This document shows, in pieces, positions 17,987 through 26,588 of a stretch of 64,000 bases of DNA. Source of the DNA: Geodermatophilus africanus (lineage in GTDB: Bacteria > Actinomycetota > Actinomycetes > Mycobacteriales > Geodermatophilaceae); assembly GCF_900107105.1 (NCBI RefSeq), contig NZ_FNOT01000012.1, forward strand, positions 62,001 through 126,000, written 5' to 3'. A program made the position numbers and the translations under genes. The notes beneath the pieces were generated by a model. That model worked only from the letters and a program-made list of their open reading frames with translations. It had not been told where the DNA came from and did not search any database. Each line of letters begins with the position of its first letter. The first letter of the stretch is position 1.

Positions 17987-19687
17987 TCAAGGGTGCAGCC
18001 ACACCGCCGCGTCGTCCGGCACCACGCCGCCGGTGGTGTCGGCGCTGGCCAGCAGCACGCGGCCTTCGGGCAGCGGCACCGGCGCGCCGGAGAGGTTCAC
18101 CAGGCACACCAGGCCGCCGGGACGGCGGAACGCGAGGCAACCGTCGGGTGCCGGTACCCACCGGAGGGCCTCGCCGGTGAAGGCAGGCGAGGTCCGGCGC
18201 AGCGCGAGCGCGGTTCGGTACAGCGACAGCACCGAACCGGCCTCCTCCTCCTGCGCCGCGGCGGTCAGCGGCTCCCAGCCCGCGGGCATCGGCAGCCAGG
18301 TCTGCGCGCCCGAGGAGAAGCCGTACGGGGGCTCGGTGCCCGACCACGGCACCGGGATGCGGCAGGCGTCCCGGCCGCGCTCGGTGTGCCCGGAGCGCTC
18401 CCAGATCGGGTCCTGCAGCACCTCGTCGGGCAGGTCGACGTCGGGCATGCCCAGCTCGTCGCCGTTGTAGAGGTAGGCCGCACCGGGCAGGGCCAGCTGG
18501 AGCAGCGCCGCCGCCCGCGCCCGCCGGGTGCCGACCTCACCACCGCCGTACCGGGTGACGTGCCGGGGGCGGTCGTGGTTGGACAGCACCCAGCAGGCCG
18601 GCGCCGGCGTCCCGGCCACGGTGGCCAGCGAGTGGACGACGGCGTCGCGCAGCTCGTCGACGTCCCAGTCGGCGGTCAGCAGCCTGAAGTTGAACGCCAG
18701 CTGCAGCTCGTCGGGGCGCAGGTACCGCGCCAGCCGGTCGTCGTCGGACACCCAGACCTCACCGACGGCCATGGTGCCCGGGTACTCGTCGAGGACCCGG
18801 CGGACGCGGCGGTGCACGTCGTGCACGCCGTCGTCGTCGAACCGGTGGTCTCCGGGCCCGTGGTCGTCGAGCAGGCCGGTGTCCTCCATCGGCAGCATGT
18901 CCGGCAGCCCCTCGGGCTTGGCCATGCCGTGGGCGACGTCGATGCGGAAGCCGTCGACGCCGCGGTCCAGCCAAAACCGCATCGTGGTCTCGAGGTCGGC
19001 GAGCACCTCGGGGTCGGTGAAGTCCAGGTCGGGCTGCTCGGGCGCGAAGATGTGCAGGTACCACTGGCCGTCGGGCACCCGGGTCCACGCCGGGCCGCCG
19101 AACACCGAGGGCCAGTTGTTCGGCGGCTCCGCGCCGTCCGGGCCGCGGCCGTCGCGGAACAGGTAGCGCGCCCGCTCGGGCGAGCCCGGCCCGGCCGCCA
19201 GCGCCGCCTCGAACCACTCGTGCCGGTGCGAGCTGTGGTTGGGCACTAGGTCGACGGTCACCCGGATGCCGAGCGCGTGGGCCTCGGCCAGCAGCGCGTC
19301 GAACTTGGCGAGGTCGCCGAAGACCGGCTCGACGTCGCGCGGGTCGGCGACGTCGTAGCCGTGGTCGGCCATGGGGGAGGGGTAGAACGGCGTGATCCAC
19401 AGCGCGTCGACACCCAGCGCGGACAGGTGCGGCAGGCGGGCGCGGATGCCGGCCAGGTCGCCCACGCCGTCGCCGTTCCCGTCGGCGAAGCTGCGGATGT
19501 AGACCTGGTAGAACACCGCGTCGCGCCACCAGTCGACGTCGGTGCGGCGGAACGGGCCGGCGGCCCCCTGCAGGGGCCCGCCGCGAGCCTCGACCGGCCC
19601 CCCTGCAGGGTCCCGCCGCGAGCCTGCGAGTGGCGGGGGGCAGGGGGGTCCTTCAAGGGGGGCAGGGGGTCCTTCTACCGGGCTCAC
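17987..19687 (-). CDS. GH13 alpha-glucosidase (oligo-1,6-glucosidase-like)
   Basis: The catalytic part (about 520 residues) starts WWRDAVFYQVYIRSFAD. It shows the GH13 regions DLVPNHSS, GFRIDVAHG (nucleophile Asp), the acid Glu in VGEVWV, and VLSNHDRPR. Such enzymes hydrolyse alpha-1,4 or 1,6 glucosides in the cytoplasm. No ATG, GTG or TTG exists between the conserved domain and the nested repeat at 19563-19675. The nearest in-frame start is a GTG at 19687 with AGGAG upstream, which would make the first 40 or so residues translated repeat. Alternatively a CTG within the repeat initiates. The start is therefore uncertain; the function call is secure. Confidence 0.88.
   Translation of the reverse strand: MSPVEGPPAPLEGPPCPPPLAGSRRDPAGGPVEARGGPLQGAAGPFRRTDVDWWRDAVFYQVYIRSFADGNGDGVGDLAGIRARLPHLSALGVDALWITPFYPSPMADHGYDVADPRDVEPVFGDLAKFDALLAEAHALGIRVTVDLVPNHSSHRHEWFEAALAAGPGSPERARYLFRDGRGPDGAEPPNNWPSVFGGPAWTRVPDGQWYLHIFAPEQPDLDFTDPEVLADLETTMRFWLDRGVDGFRIDVAHGMAKPEGLPDMLPMEDTGLLDDHGPGDHRFDDDGVHDVHRRVRRVLDEYPGTMAVGEVWVSDDDRLARYLRPDELQLAFNFRLLTADWDVDELRDAVVHSLATVAGTPAPACWVLSNHDRPRHVTRYGGGEVGTRRARAAALLQLALPGAAYLYNGDELGMPDVDLPDEVLQDPIWERSGHTERGRDACRIPVPWSGTEPPYGFSSGAQTWLPMPAGWEPLTAAAQEEEAGSVLSLYRTALALRRTSPAFTGEALRWVPAPDGCLAFRRPGGLVCLVNLSGAPVPLPEGRVLLASADTTGGVVPDDAAVWLHP
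19563..19675 (-). repeat. Nested AAGGACCCC repeat at the start of the GH13 gene
   Basis: A minus-oriented outer copy (19563-19675) is interrupted by a complete inner copy at 19597-19654. The outer halves still pair, GGACCCCCTGC with GCAGGGGGCC, and the inner outer-stem is one base longer, GGACCCCCCTGC with GCAGGGGGGCC. It lies between the only plausible start codon of the GH13 gene and its conserved domain. Confidence 0.85.
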
Positions 19688-19716
19688 CGGTCTCCTCGGG
19701 TGTCGTACGTGCGGGT

Positions 19717-19862
19717 GGCCCCGTCCCGCGGCTCGCCGGCCCCCTGCGGGGTCCCGCCCGTGGCCCCGTCCGGGTCCCGCTGCGAGCGTGCGAGGAGTGG
19801 AGAGGGGTCCTTCCACGGTGGGGGCAGGGGGTCCTCCCACGAGGCGTGCGGAGGACGGGGTT
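19717..19862 (-). repeat. Triply nested AAGGACCCC repeat
   Basis: Three elements sit one within another just after the globin stop codon, reading on the minus strand. The outermost pairs CCCCGTCC with GGACGGGG over 19717-19862. The middle (19738-19835) pairs GGACCCCCTGC with GCAGGGGGCC. The innermost (19762-19812) runs from AAGGACCCC to GGACGGGGCC. This is the deepest nesting seen in the window. Confidence 0.75.
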
Positions 19863-19864
19863 CT

Positions 19865-20293
19865 CTATCGGACGGTGGAGAGGGCGCCGGGCGCGTCGTC
19901 GGGCCAGCGGTTCTGCATGCTGCGCGCGGCCATCTCCATGTAGCCCCACAGCGTCGCGTCCTGCTCGGGGGTCAGCTCCAGGGAGTCCACGGCGTCGCGC
20001 ATGTGGCGCAGCCAGGCGTCGCGCTCGGCGGCGCCGATGGCGAACGGCGCGTGGCGCATGCGCAGCCGGGGGTGGCCGCGCTGCTCCGAGTAGGTGGTCG
20101 GACCGCCCCAGTACTGCTCGAGGAAGCCGCGCAGCCGGGCCTCGGCGCCCTCCCAGTCGTCCTGCGGGTACAGCGGCGCGAGCACCGGGTCGGCCCGCAC
20201 CCCCGCGTAGAAACGGGCCACGAGCCGACGGAAGGTGGGGGCGCCGCCGACCTCCTCGTAGAAGGTCCGCGCCGACGGCAGGGATCGGCTCAT
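19865..20293 (-). CDS. Truncated hemoglobin, group II (GlbO-like)
   Basis: A 142-residue 2-on-2 globin. Features are [22 protein letters not shown], the [13 protein letters not shown] segment, WGGPTTYSE, and [14 protein letters not shown] containing the proximal His, with a Trp late in the protein (LWGYM) at the G8 region of group II. It probably handles oxygen or nitric oxide in the cytoplasm. Its ATG overlaps the stop codon of the MFS gene by four bases (ATGA), so the two are co-translated. Confidence 0.92.
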   Translation of the reverse strand: MSRSLPSARTFYEEVGGAPTFRRLVARFYAGVRADPVLAPLYPQDDWEGAEARLRGFLEQYWGGPTTYSEQRGHPRLRMRHAPFAIGAAERDAWLRHMRDAVDSLELTPEQDATLWGYMEMAARSMQNRWPDDAPGALSTVR

Positions 20294-21606
20294 GCCCTCG
20301 ATCGTCCCCCGGCGGGCGGGGCCGCTGCCACGTGACCCTGGGTACGCACGTAACCCAGCAGGGGCGGGACGACGGCCACCAGCCCGAGCCCGCCGATCAA
20401 CGCGACCACGCCGCCGGGCGCGAGCCCCTCGGTGGCGGCGCCGGCGCCGAGCACGCCGATGCCCTGGACGCCGTAGAGCCCGCTGACCGCGACGCCGAAG
20501 GCGCGCCCGCGGTAGGCCGACGGCACCGCCTGCACGAAGGCGACGTTGAGCGGGATGGTCCAGGCCCCGCCGAGCCCGGCGAGGAACAGGAGGGCGACGA
20601 CGGCGGCGTAGGCGCCGGTGCCCGGGGCGCCCCAGACGGTGACGAGGCCGGCCAGCAGGATCGGCGCCAGCGACAGCCCGACGAGCGGTGGCACGAGGCG
20701 CTCCCGGCGCTCCTGGGTGAGGGCGCGGGCGACGAGCAGCCCGCCGATGGTGACCCCTGCCGGGTTGGCGGCGAGCAGGACGCCGACCTGCGCCGCGCCG
20801 TGACCCAGCTGGTCCACCAGGGGCGCGGCGATGCCCTCGGGCGCGTTGGCGAACAGCGACCCCACCCACGTGACGGCGATGATGGCCAGCAGCCGCGGCG
20901 TCCGGCCGATCAGGCGCAGCCCCTCCCCGGCGTCCCGCCACATCGACCGCGGCCCCTCGGCGTCGCCGCCGTCGTCCGGCGCCGGTCGGCGCTGCAGCCG
21001 CGCCCAGAGCCACACGGCGGAGACGGCGAAGGTGGCCGCGTCGAGCAGCAGCGCGGCCGACGGGTCCAGGACCGCCACCAGCGTGCCCCCCAGGACGTAC
21101 CCGAGCACCTGGGCCAGCTGCGACCCGACGTTGGTCAGGGACGTAGCCAGCGCGTACCGGTCGCCGTCGAGGACGTCGGCCATGAGCGCCGAGCGGGCGG
21201 ACTCGAAGGGCGGCCCGCACACCGCGACGACCAGGAGCAGGCCCAGCAGCACCGGCAGCGGCGTCCCGGGGACGGCCATCCCGGCGACCAGCAGGGCGCG
21301 CGCCGCGTCGGCGGTGATGAGCACGCGGTGCCGGGGGAACCGGTCGGCCACGGTCGACAGCAGCGGCCCGCCCAGCAGCCACGGCAGGTAGCTGATCGCG
21401 AACGTGATCGCCGAGAGCAGCGGCGAGTCGGTGCGCTGGTAGACGAGCACGGTCAGCGCGACGCGGGCCAGCTCGTCACCGATGGTCGACAGCAGGTAGG
21501 TGCCGAACAGCGGCCGGAACTCCCGGACGGCGAAGAGCCCGCGGAAGGTCGAGGGACGGTCGGTCGCGCCGGCCGGCCGCCCACCGGCCGGCGCGCTGCC
21601 GCTCAG
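20290..21606 (-). CDS. MFS transporter, exporter type
   Basis: About 435 residues with twelve hydrophobic segments from [22 protein letters not shown] to [16 protein letters not shown], typical of the MFS_3-like macrolide-efflux group. It is upstream of and coupled to the globin gene. The start is unclear: no ATG, GTG or TTG lies between the mscS stop and the first helix, so translation may begin at a CTG overlapping that stop (CTGA) or inside the mscS gene. The substrate is unknown. Confidence 0.82.
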   Translation of the reverse strand: MSGSAPAGGRPAGATDRPSTFRGLFAVREFRPLFGTYLLSTIGDELARVALTVLVYQRTDSPLLSAITFAISYLPWLLGGPLLSTVADRFPRHRVLITADAARALLVAGMAVPGTPLPVLLGLLLVVAVCGPPFESARSALMADVLDGDRYALATSLTNVGSQLAQVLGYVLGGTLVAVLDPSAALLLDAATFAVSAVWLWARLQRRPAPDDGGDAEGPRSMWRDAGEGLRLIGRTPRLLAIIAVTWVGSLFANAPEGIAAPLVDQLGHGAAQVGVLLAANPAGVTIGGLLVARALTQERRERLVPPLVGLSLAPILLAGLVTVWGAPGTGAYAAVVALLFLAGLGGAWTIPLNVAFVQAVPSAYRGRAFGVAVSGLYGVQGIGVLGAGAATEGLAPGGVVALIGGLGLVAVVPPLLGYVRTQGHVAAAPPAGGRSRA

Positions 21607-22613
21607 GGGGCTCCCGCCGGGGCGCCGGCCGCGGACAGCAGCGGCAGGGGCGTGCGGATGTCCTCGGCGACGAAGCGCTCCTTGAGCCGCAGCCGCAGCT
21701 CGCGGCCGACCCGCCACTGGTCGGCGTTGGTGGTGCGGACCTGCAGGCGCATGACGACGCCCTCGGCGGCGATCGACTCGACGCCGAGGGACTCCGGCTC
21801 GGACAGCAGCACCGCGGCCCACTCGGCTTGCGCGTACATCGCGTCGGCGACCTGCTGCATGACCGTCCGGCAGCGCTCCAGGTCGGTGTCGTGGGCGACC
21901 GGCATGTCGATGACGACCTGGGCGTAGCCCTGGCTCTTGTTGCCGACCCGCAGGATCTCGCCGTTGCGGGCGTACCAGACGACGCCGTTGACGTCGCGCA
22001 GCCGGGTGATCCGCAGGCCGACGGCCTCGACGGTGCCGCTCGCCTCGCCGAGGTCGACGACGTCACCGACGCCGTACTGGTCCTCGAGGATGATCCCGAT
22101 CCCGGCGATGAAGTCCTTGACCAGGTTCTGCGCGCCGAACCCGAGCGCCACACCGACCACCCCGGCGCTGGCCAGGATGGGCGCGAGGTTGATGCCGAGC
22201 TCGCCGAGCACCAGCACCACCGCGATGGCGAGCACCACGATCGAGGCGCAGCTGCGCAGCACCGACCCGATGGCCTCGGCCCGCTGGGTGCGCCGGGCGG
22301 TCACCTGCTCGGCGCCGTCCCCCAGGGCGGTGGCGCGCAGCCGCCGGGCCCGCAGGATCGAGGGCAGCGGGCCGATGGTGGTCGAGTCGGTCAGCCGGCG
22401 GATCGCCCGGTGCGCCAGGTACCGCACCACGACGGCGATGACGACGATCAGCAGGATCCGCGCCGGTGTGGCGATCAGCGCCTGGGCGTTCTCCGCGAGC
22501 CACTCGGCACCCGACCACTCGTAGACCTGCTGGCAGAGCCAGTAGTCGGCGCAGTCGGGCATGGGGTCGGACCCGGTGTCGGCGGCAGTGATCACGGACG
22601 GTGAAGCGCTCAT
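21603..22613 (-). CDS. Small-conductance mechanosensitive channel (MscS family)
   Basis: A 336-residue membrane protein. Hydrophobic helices lie near residues 50-70 and 120-140, followed by the pore helix and beta domain with ASAGVVGVALGFGAQNLVKDFIAGI and the EDQYGVGDVV loop characteristic of MscS. It would open on hypo-osmotic shock. Arg-rich cytoplasmic loops (ILRARRLRATALG) precede TM2. It is likely first in an mscS-MFS-globin operon because the downstream gene begins at its stop. Confidence 0.92.
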   Translation of the reverse strand: MSASPSVITAADTGSDPMPDCADYWLCQQVYEWSGAEWLAENAQALIATPARILLIVVIAVVVRYLAHRAIRRLTDSTTIGPLPSILRARRLRATALGDGAEQVTARRTQRAEAIGSVLRSCASIVVLAIAVVLVLGELGINLAPILASAGVVGVALGFGAQNLVKDFIAGIGIILEDQYGVGDVVDLGEASGTVEAVGLRITRLRDVNGVVWYARNGEILRVGNKSQGYAQVVIDMPVAHDTDLERCRTVMQQVADAMYAQAEWAAVLLSEPESLGVESIAAEGVVMRLQVRTTNADQWRVGRELRLRLKERFVAEDIRTPLPLLSAAGAPAGAP

Positions 22614-22683
22614 CACGGCGATACTCTCAGGTGCTGGCAGAGCAACACAGGGTTCTCGCGCGTGGCGCGGCGCACGGTCCGGG

Positions 22684-24753
22684 TCAGCCGCCCAGGCCGG
22701 TGTGCGCGGCGAGGAAGGCCAACTGGTCCGCGGCCAGCCCCACGGTCCGGCTGACCGCCCGGGCGCCGTGGCCGACCGACGTCTCGCGGCGCAGCAGGAC
22801 CGGCGCGTCGGACGACGTGGCGTGCTGCAGCGCCGCGGCGAGCTTGCGGGCGTGCAGCGGGTCGACGCGGGTGTCGGACTCGAAGGTCGTGAACAGCACC
22901 GCCGGGTAGGCCGTCCCCTCCACCACCCGGTGGTAGGGCGAGTACCCCAGCAGCCAGCCGAGCTCGGTCGGGTCCTCGGCGGTGCCGTACTCGTCGTTCC
23001 AGGTGCGGCCCAGGCCGAAGCGCTCGTAGCGGACCATGTCCAGCAGCGGCGCGCTGCAGACGACGGCCGCCGCGAGATCCGGGCGCTGGGTCAGCGTCGC
23101 GCCGACCAGCAGGCCGCCGTTCGACCCGCCCATCACCGCCAGCTGCGCGGGCGTCGTCCAGCCCTCGGCGACCAGGTGCTCGCCCGCGGCGGCGAAGTCG
23201 TCGAAGACGTTCTGCTTGCGCTCCCGCATGCCGGCGCGGTGCCACTCCTCGCCGTGCTCGGAGCCGCCGCGCAGGTTGGCCACCGCCCACACGCCGCCGG
23301 CCTCGACCCAGGCCAGGGCCTGCGCCGAGTACCCGGGGGTGAGGGCGACGTCGAAGCCGCCGTAGCCGTACAGCACGGTGGGCCGCGGGGTGTCCGGGGC
23401 GCCGGCCCGCGAGACGACGAACAGGTGCACCGGCGTCCCGTCCGCGGAGGTTGCGTGCGTCTCCACGACCTCCACCGTAGGTACCTCGCCGGCCACCGGC
23501 GCCTGCTCCCAGGTCCCCAGCCGCGCCGGGTCGGTGGCGTCCCACCGCAGCACCGACGGCGGGGTCGAGTGGTCGGTGAAGCCGACCCAGGCGGTGCCGC
23601 CGCCCTCCGGGGGCGCGCTCACGCCCGACACGCTGCCGGCGCGCAGGCCGCTGACCTCGGCGCGCCGGCCGGACCCGTCGGCGGCCCACACCGAGAGCCG
23701 GTCGGTGGCGTCCACGGAATGCACGGCCAGCACCTGCAGCCCGCCGTCCGGACCGTCGACGAGGGCGACGTCGGTCAGCACGCCGCCCTCCTGCTGCGGT
23801 ACGACGTCGCGCCACGACCCCGGCGCCCAGGTGGCCGGGTCCGCGGGGTCGGCGACGGCCAGCCGCCAGCGCGGCGTGCCGCGGTCGCTCATCAGCCACA
23901 GCCGCCCGTCGCGGGCCACCCACGCCGCGGTCTGCGCGTCGACGCCGACCTGCAGCTCGCGCAGGCTGCCGTCCCCGGCGAGGTCGGCCAGCCAGACGTC
24001 GTCCCGCGGCGCGGTCCCCACCGAGGCGGAGACGACCAGCCAGCGGCCGTCGTGGCTGGTGCGGGCGCCGAAGTAGGTCGACGGGTCGCTGCCCTCGCCG
24101 TGCACGAGGGCGTCGCCGTCGGCGTCGGCGCCCACCCGGTGGCGCCAGACCCGCCGGTGGAACTGCTCCTCGCCGGCGGGGACCAGCCCGGGGGCCAGGC
24201 GGCGGACGTAAAAGAGCTCCTCGCCGCCGGGCAGCCAGGCCACGGGGGAGTAGCGGCAGCGGTCGATCGGCCCGTCGAGCTGCTCGCCGGTCGCCACGTC
24301 GAGCACGTACAGCCGCGACTCCTCGTCGCCGCCGGTGGAGAGCTGGTAGGCCAGCCGGTCGCCCTCCCAGGACGGCGACCAGGCGTCAAGGGTGGTGGTG
24401 CCCGTGGGGTCGACCGCCATCGGGTCGACGAGCACCCGCTCGCTGCCGTCGGGCTCGCGCACCCGCAGCACCGCGTGCTCCTGGCCGGGGTCGCGCCGGG
24501 TGGAGAAGGCCCGGCCGGCCCGCCACACCGGGACGCCGACGGCGCCGGCGTGCACCAGCTCGGCCAGCCGCGCGGCGAAGCGGTCGCGCAGCGGCAGGGC
24601 GGCCAGCGCCCCGGCGGTCAGCTCGTCCTGGGCGGCGGTCCAGGACGCCGTCCGCGGGTCGGCGGGGTCCTCGAGCCAGCGGTAAGGGTCGGCGACGGCG
24701 TGTCCGTGGAGCTGCTCGACCAGGTCAAGCCGCTCGGCGTGGGGGTAGCGCAC
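22684..24753 (-). CDS. Prolyl oligopeptidase, S9 family
   Basis: A 689-residue cytoplasmic serine peptidase, the usual length of the family. The N-terminal segment DPYRWLEDPADPRTASW and a seven-bladed propeller region are followed by the hydrolase domain. That domain has PTVLYGYGGFDV, the nucleophile in VMGGSNGGLL, the acid in FESDTRVDPLHARK and the His in TSVGHGA. It cleaves after proline in short peptides. The GTG next to RYPHAERLD is chosen; a GTG nine bases upstream is an equal alternative. Confidence 0.93.
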   Translation of the reverse strand: MRYPHAERLDLVEQLHGHAVADPYRWLEDPADPRTASWTAAQDELTAGALAALPLRDRFAARLAELVHAGAVGVPVWRAGRAFSTRRDPGQEHAVLRVREPDGSERVLVDPMAVDPTGTTTLDAWSPSWEGDRLAYQLSTGGDEESRLYVLDVATGEQLDGPIDRCRYSPVAWLPGGEELFYVRRLAPGLVPAGEEQFHRRVWRHRVGADADGDALVHGEGSDPSTYFGARTSHDGRWLVVSASVGTAPRDDVWLADLAGDGSLRELQVGVDAQTAAWVARDGRLWLMSDRGTPRWRLAVADPADPATWAPGSWRDVVPQQEGGVLTDVALVDGPDGGLQVLAVHSVDATDRLSVWAADGSGRRAEVSGLRAGSVSGVSAPPEGGGTAWVGFTDHSTPPSVLRWDATDPARLGTWEQAPVAGEVPTVEVVETHATSADGTPVHLFVVSRAGAPDTPRPTVLYGYGGFDVALTPGYSAQALAWVEAGGVWAVANLRGGSEHGEEWHRAGMRERKQNVFDDFAAAGEHLVAEGWTTPAQLAVMGGSNGGLLVGATLTQRPDLAAAVVCSAPLLDMVRYERFGLGRTWNDEYGTAEDPTELGWLLGYSPYHRVVEGTAYPAVLFTTFESDTRVDPLHARKLAAALQHATSSDAPVLLRRETSVGHGARAVSRTVGLAADQLAFLAAHTGLGG

Positions 24754-24967
24754 CCGGCCCACGGTAGTGACGGCCGGGGAGGCCCCCGGGCCCGCCGGAG
24801 GCATCCCGGGAGCGCTGGAGCGGGTCCGCAGGTCAGAATGGGGTCGCCCACGGGTCGCACTGCACCCGGCGCGCGGCCCCGGGCGCCGGAGGTGCCCCGT
24901 GCCGCGTACCGCGTCCGGGTCGTCCGCAGGCCATCCAGGTCCGCGGCGCGACCACCACTCCCACCCG

Positions 24968-25504
24968 ATGACGCCTGTCCCGGCGCGGTCCACCGCCGCC
25001 GCGACGCTGCTGCTCAACGCCACCTACGAGCCGCTGTGCGTGGTCTCCAGCCGCCGCGCCATCGTGCTCGTGCTCGCCGAGAAGGCGGTCTCGGTGCACA
25101 GTGCGCCCGAGGAGGTGCACGCCGAGACCGTGGTCCTGCCCGTTCCGGTGGTGGCGCGCCTGACCCGCTACGTCCGGGTGCCCTACCCGGCGCAGGTGCC
25201 GCTGTCGCGGCGGGCGGTGTTCCACCGCGACGCCTCGACCTGCGTCTACTGCGGTGGGTCAGCCACGAGCATCGACCACGTCGTCCCGCGCAGCCGCGGG
25301 GGCACGCACACCTGGGACAACGTCGTCGCGGCCTGCCGGCGGTGCAACCACACCAAGGCCGACCGGTCGCTGGCCGAGCTCGGCTGGAAGCTGCCGCACC
25401 CGCCGCGGACCCCGAGCGGCGCGGCTTGGCGGCTCCTCGGTGCCCGCAGCGTCGACCCGCGCTGGCGGGAGTGGCTCGGCATGCCGGAGAGCGTGTCGGC
25501 CTGA
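24968..25504 (+). CDS. HNH endonuclease domain protein
   Basis: A 178-residue protein of a common actinobacterial type. The N-terminal domain begins LLLNATYEPLCVVSSRRA. The C-terminal HNH motif has a zinc-binding CVYCG, then SIDHVVPRSRGG with catalytic His, then NVVAACRRCNHTKADR. Biological role is not established; it is not next to a restriction or phage gene. A nested structured repeat starts within four bases of its stop. Confidence 0.9.
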   Translation: MTPVPARSTAAATLLLNATYEPLCVVSSRRAIVLVLAEKAVSVHSAPEEVHAETVVLPVPVVARLTRYVRVPYPAQVPLSRRAVFHRDASTCVYCGGSATSIDHVVPRSRGGTHTWDNVVAACRRCNHTKADRSLAELGWKLPHPPRTPSGAAWRLLGARSVDPRWREWLGMPESVSA

Positions 25505-25507
25505 TGG

Positions 25508-25622
25508 AAGGACCCCACTGCCCCCCTCGAAGGACCCCCCTGCCCCCCGCCACTCGCAGGCTCGCGACGGGACCCTGCAGGGGGGCCGGTCGAGGCTCGC
25601 GGCGGGCCCCTGCAGTGGGGCC
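25508..25622 (+). repeat. Nested AAGGACCCC repeat
   Basis: The outer copy pairs GGACCCCACTGC with GCAGTGGGGCC, an unusual stem sequence that still matches across the insertion. A complete inner copy lies at 25530-25587 (GGACCCCCCTGC with GCAGGGGGGCC). The insertion occurs at the same point within the outer element as at 19563-19675, next to a TCGA-like site. Confidence 0.88.
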
Positions 25623-25628
25623 GCACCC

Positions 25629-26492
25629 ATGACGTCACCAGCAACGGCGCGGCGGTTGTGGGCGCTGGGGGAGCCGTACCACGCGCTCACCTACTTCGCC
25701 GACGAGTGCCGGTCGGCGGCCGAGGCGACCGGGCTGCGCGGCTTCTGGAACGGCTACTTCGCCATGCGCGCCGCGCCGCTGGGACCGGTCGGTGCCGAGG
25801 TCGTGACCGCGACCTTCTACAACTTCGCGCCGGAGTTCGTGGCCCGCCGGGTGCCCGGCGTGTGGCAGGTGGTCGACCCGGCCGCGGCGCTCGCCGCGCG
25901 GCTGGCCGGGGTGGACGCCGCCGTGCGCCGGGTGCTGGGGGAGGAGTGGCCCGGCTCGGCGGCCGCGGCTGAGACCGCCGGGCTGCTCGCCGTCGCCGCC
26001 GCGGCGGTCGAGCTCCCCGGCCGCCCGCTGGCGGCCGCCAACGCCGGGCAGCCGGTGCCCCCCGAGCCGCACCTGGCGGTCTGGCAGTCGCTCACCACGC
26101 TGCGCGAGTACCGCGGCGACGGGCACAACGCGGCGCTCCTGCAGCGGGGCATCTCCGGAGCCGGCGCCCACGTGCTGGCCGCCGCGGCCGGCCGGACGGC
26201 GCGGGAGTGGCTGCTGCGCGCCCGCGGCTGGGACGACGTCGCGTGGGACGCCGCCGTCGACGAGCTGGCCGGCCGCGGCTGGCTGGCCGGCGGGGAGCTG
26301 ACCGCGGAGGGCGCGGCAATCGTCGCCGCGGTCGAGTCCGACACCGACCGGCTGGCACTCGGCCCGTGGCGGGCGCTCGGTGACGCCCGCTGCGACCGGC
26401 TGGCGCAGCTGCTGGGGCCGGTGCGCCGCGCGGTGGTGGCGGGAGGAGCGTGGCCCGAGGGGAACCCGATCGGCGCTCCGGACCCCGGCTGA
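25629..26492 (+). CDS. SCO6745-like conserved protein
   Basis: A 287-residue alpha-helical protein resembling the actinobacterial SCO6745/SalK-like family by the opening ARRLWALGEPYHALTYF and the ATFYNFAPEFVARRVPGVW segment. A C-terminal winged-helix-like region includes AVDELAGRGWLAGGELT. Function is unestablished. The ATG is 6 bases after a structured repeat, leaving no room for a promoter between; the gene may rely on readthrough or on a promoter within the repeat. Confidence 0.6.
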   Translation: MTSPATARRLWALGEPYHALTYFADECRSAAEATGLRGFWNGYFAMRAAPLGPVGAEVVTATFYNFAPEFVARRVPGVWQVVDPAAALAARLAGVDAAVRRVLGEEWPGSAAAAETAGLLAVAAAAVELPGRPLAAANAGQPVPPEPHLAVWQSLTTLREYRGDGHNAALLQRGISGAGAHVLAAAAGRTAREWLLRARGWDDVAWDAAVDELAGRGWLAGGELTAEGAAIVAAVESDTDRLALGPWRALGDARCDRLAQLLGPVRRAVVAGGAWPEGNPIGAPDPG

Positions 26493-26510
26493 GCCCGCGG
26501 GGCGTGTCGC

Positions 26511-26531
26511 ACGGCAACGCGACGTTGCCGT
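26511..26531. promoter_or_regulatory. Perfect 9-bp inverted repeat, possible operator
   Basis: ACGGCAACG and CGTTGCCGT flank a 3-base spacer, 58 bases before the start of the first sorted surface protein. The symmetry suits a dimeric regulator site. With a 3-base loop it could instead be a terminator hairpin for the preceding gene, which ends 18 bases upstream. Confidence 0.5.
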
Positions 26532-26588
26532 CACCCTAGGTTGCCCCGGACGGCGCGGCCGGCGCGCCCGGACCGGAGAGGCGCCCCG

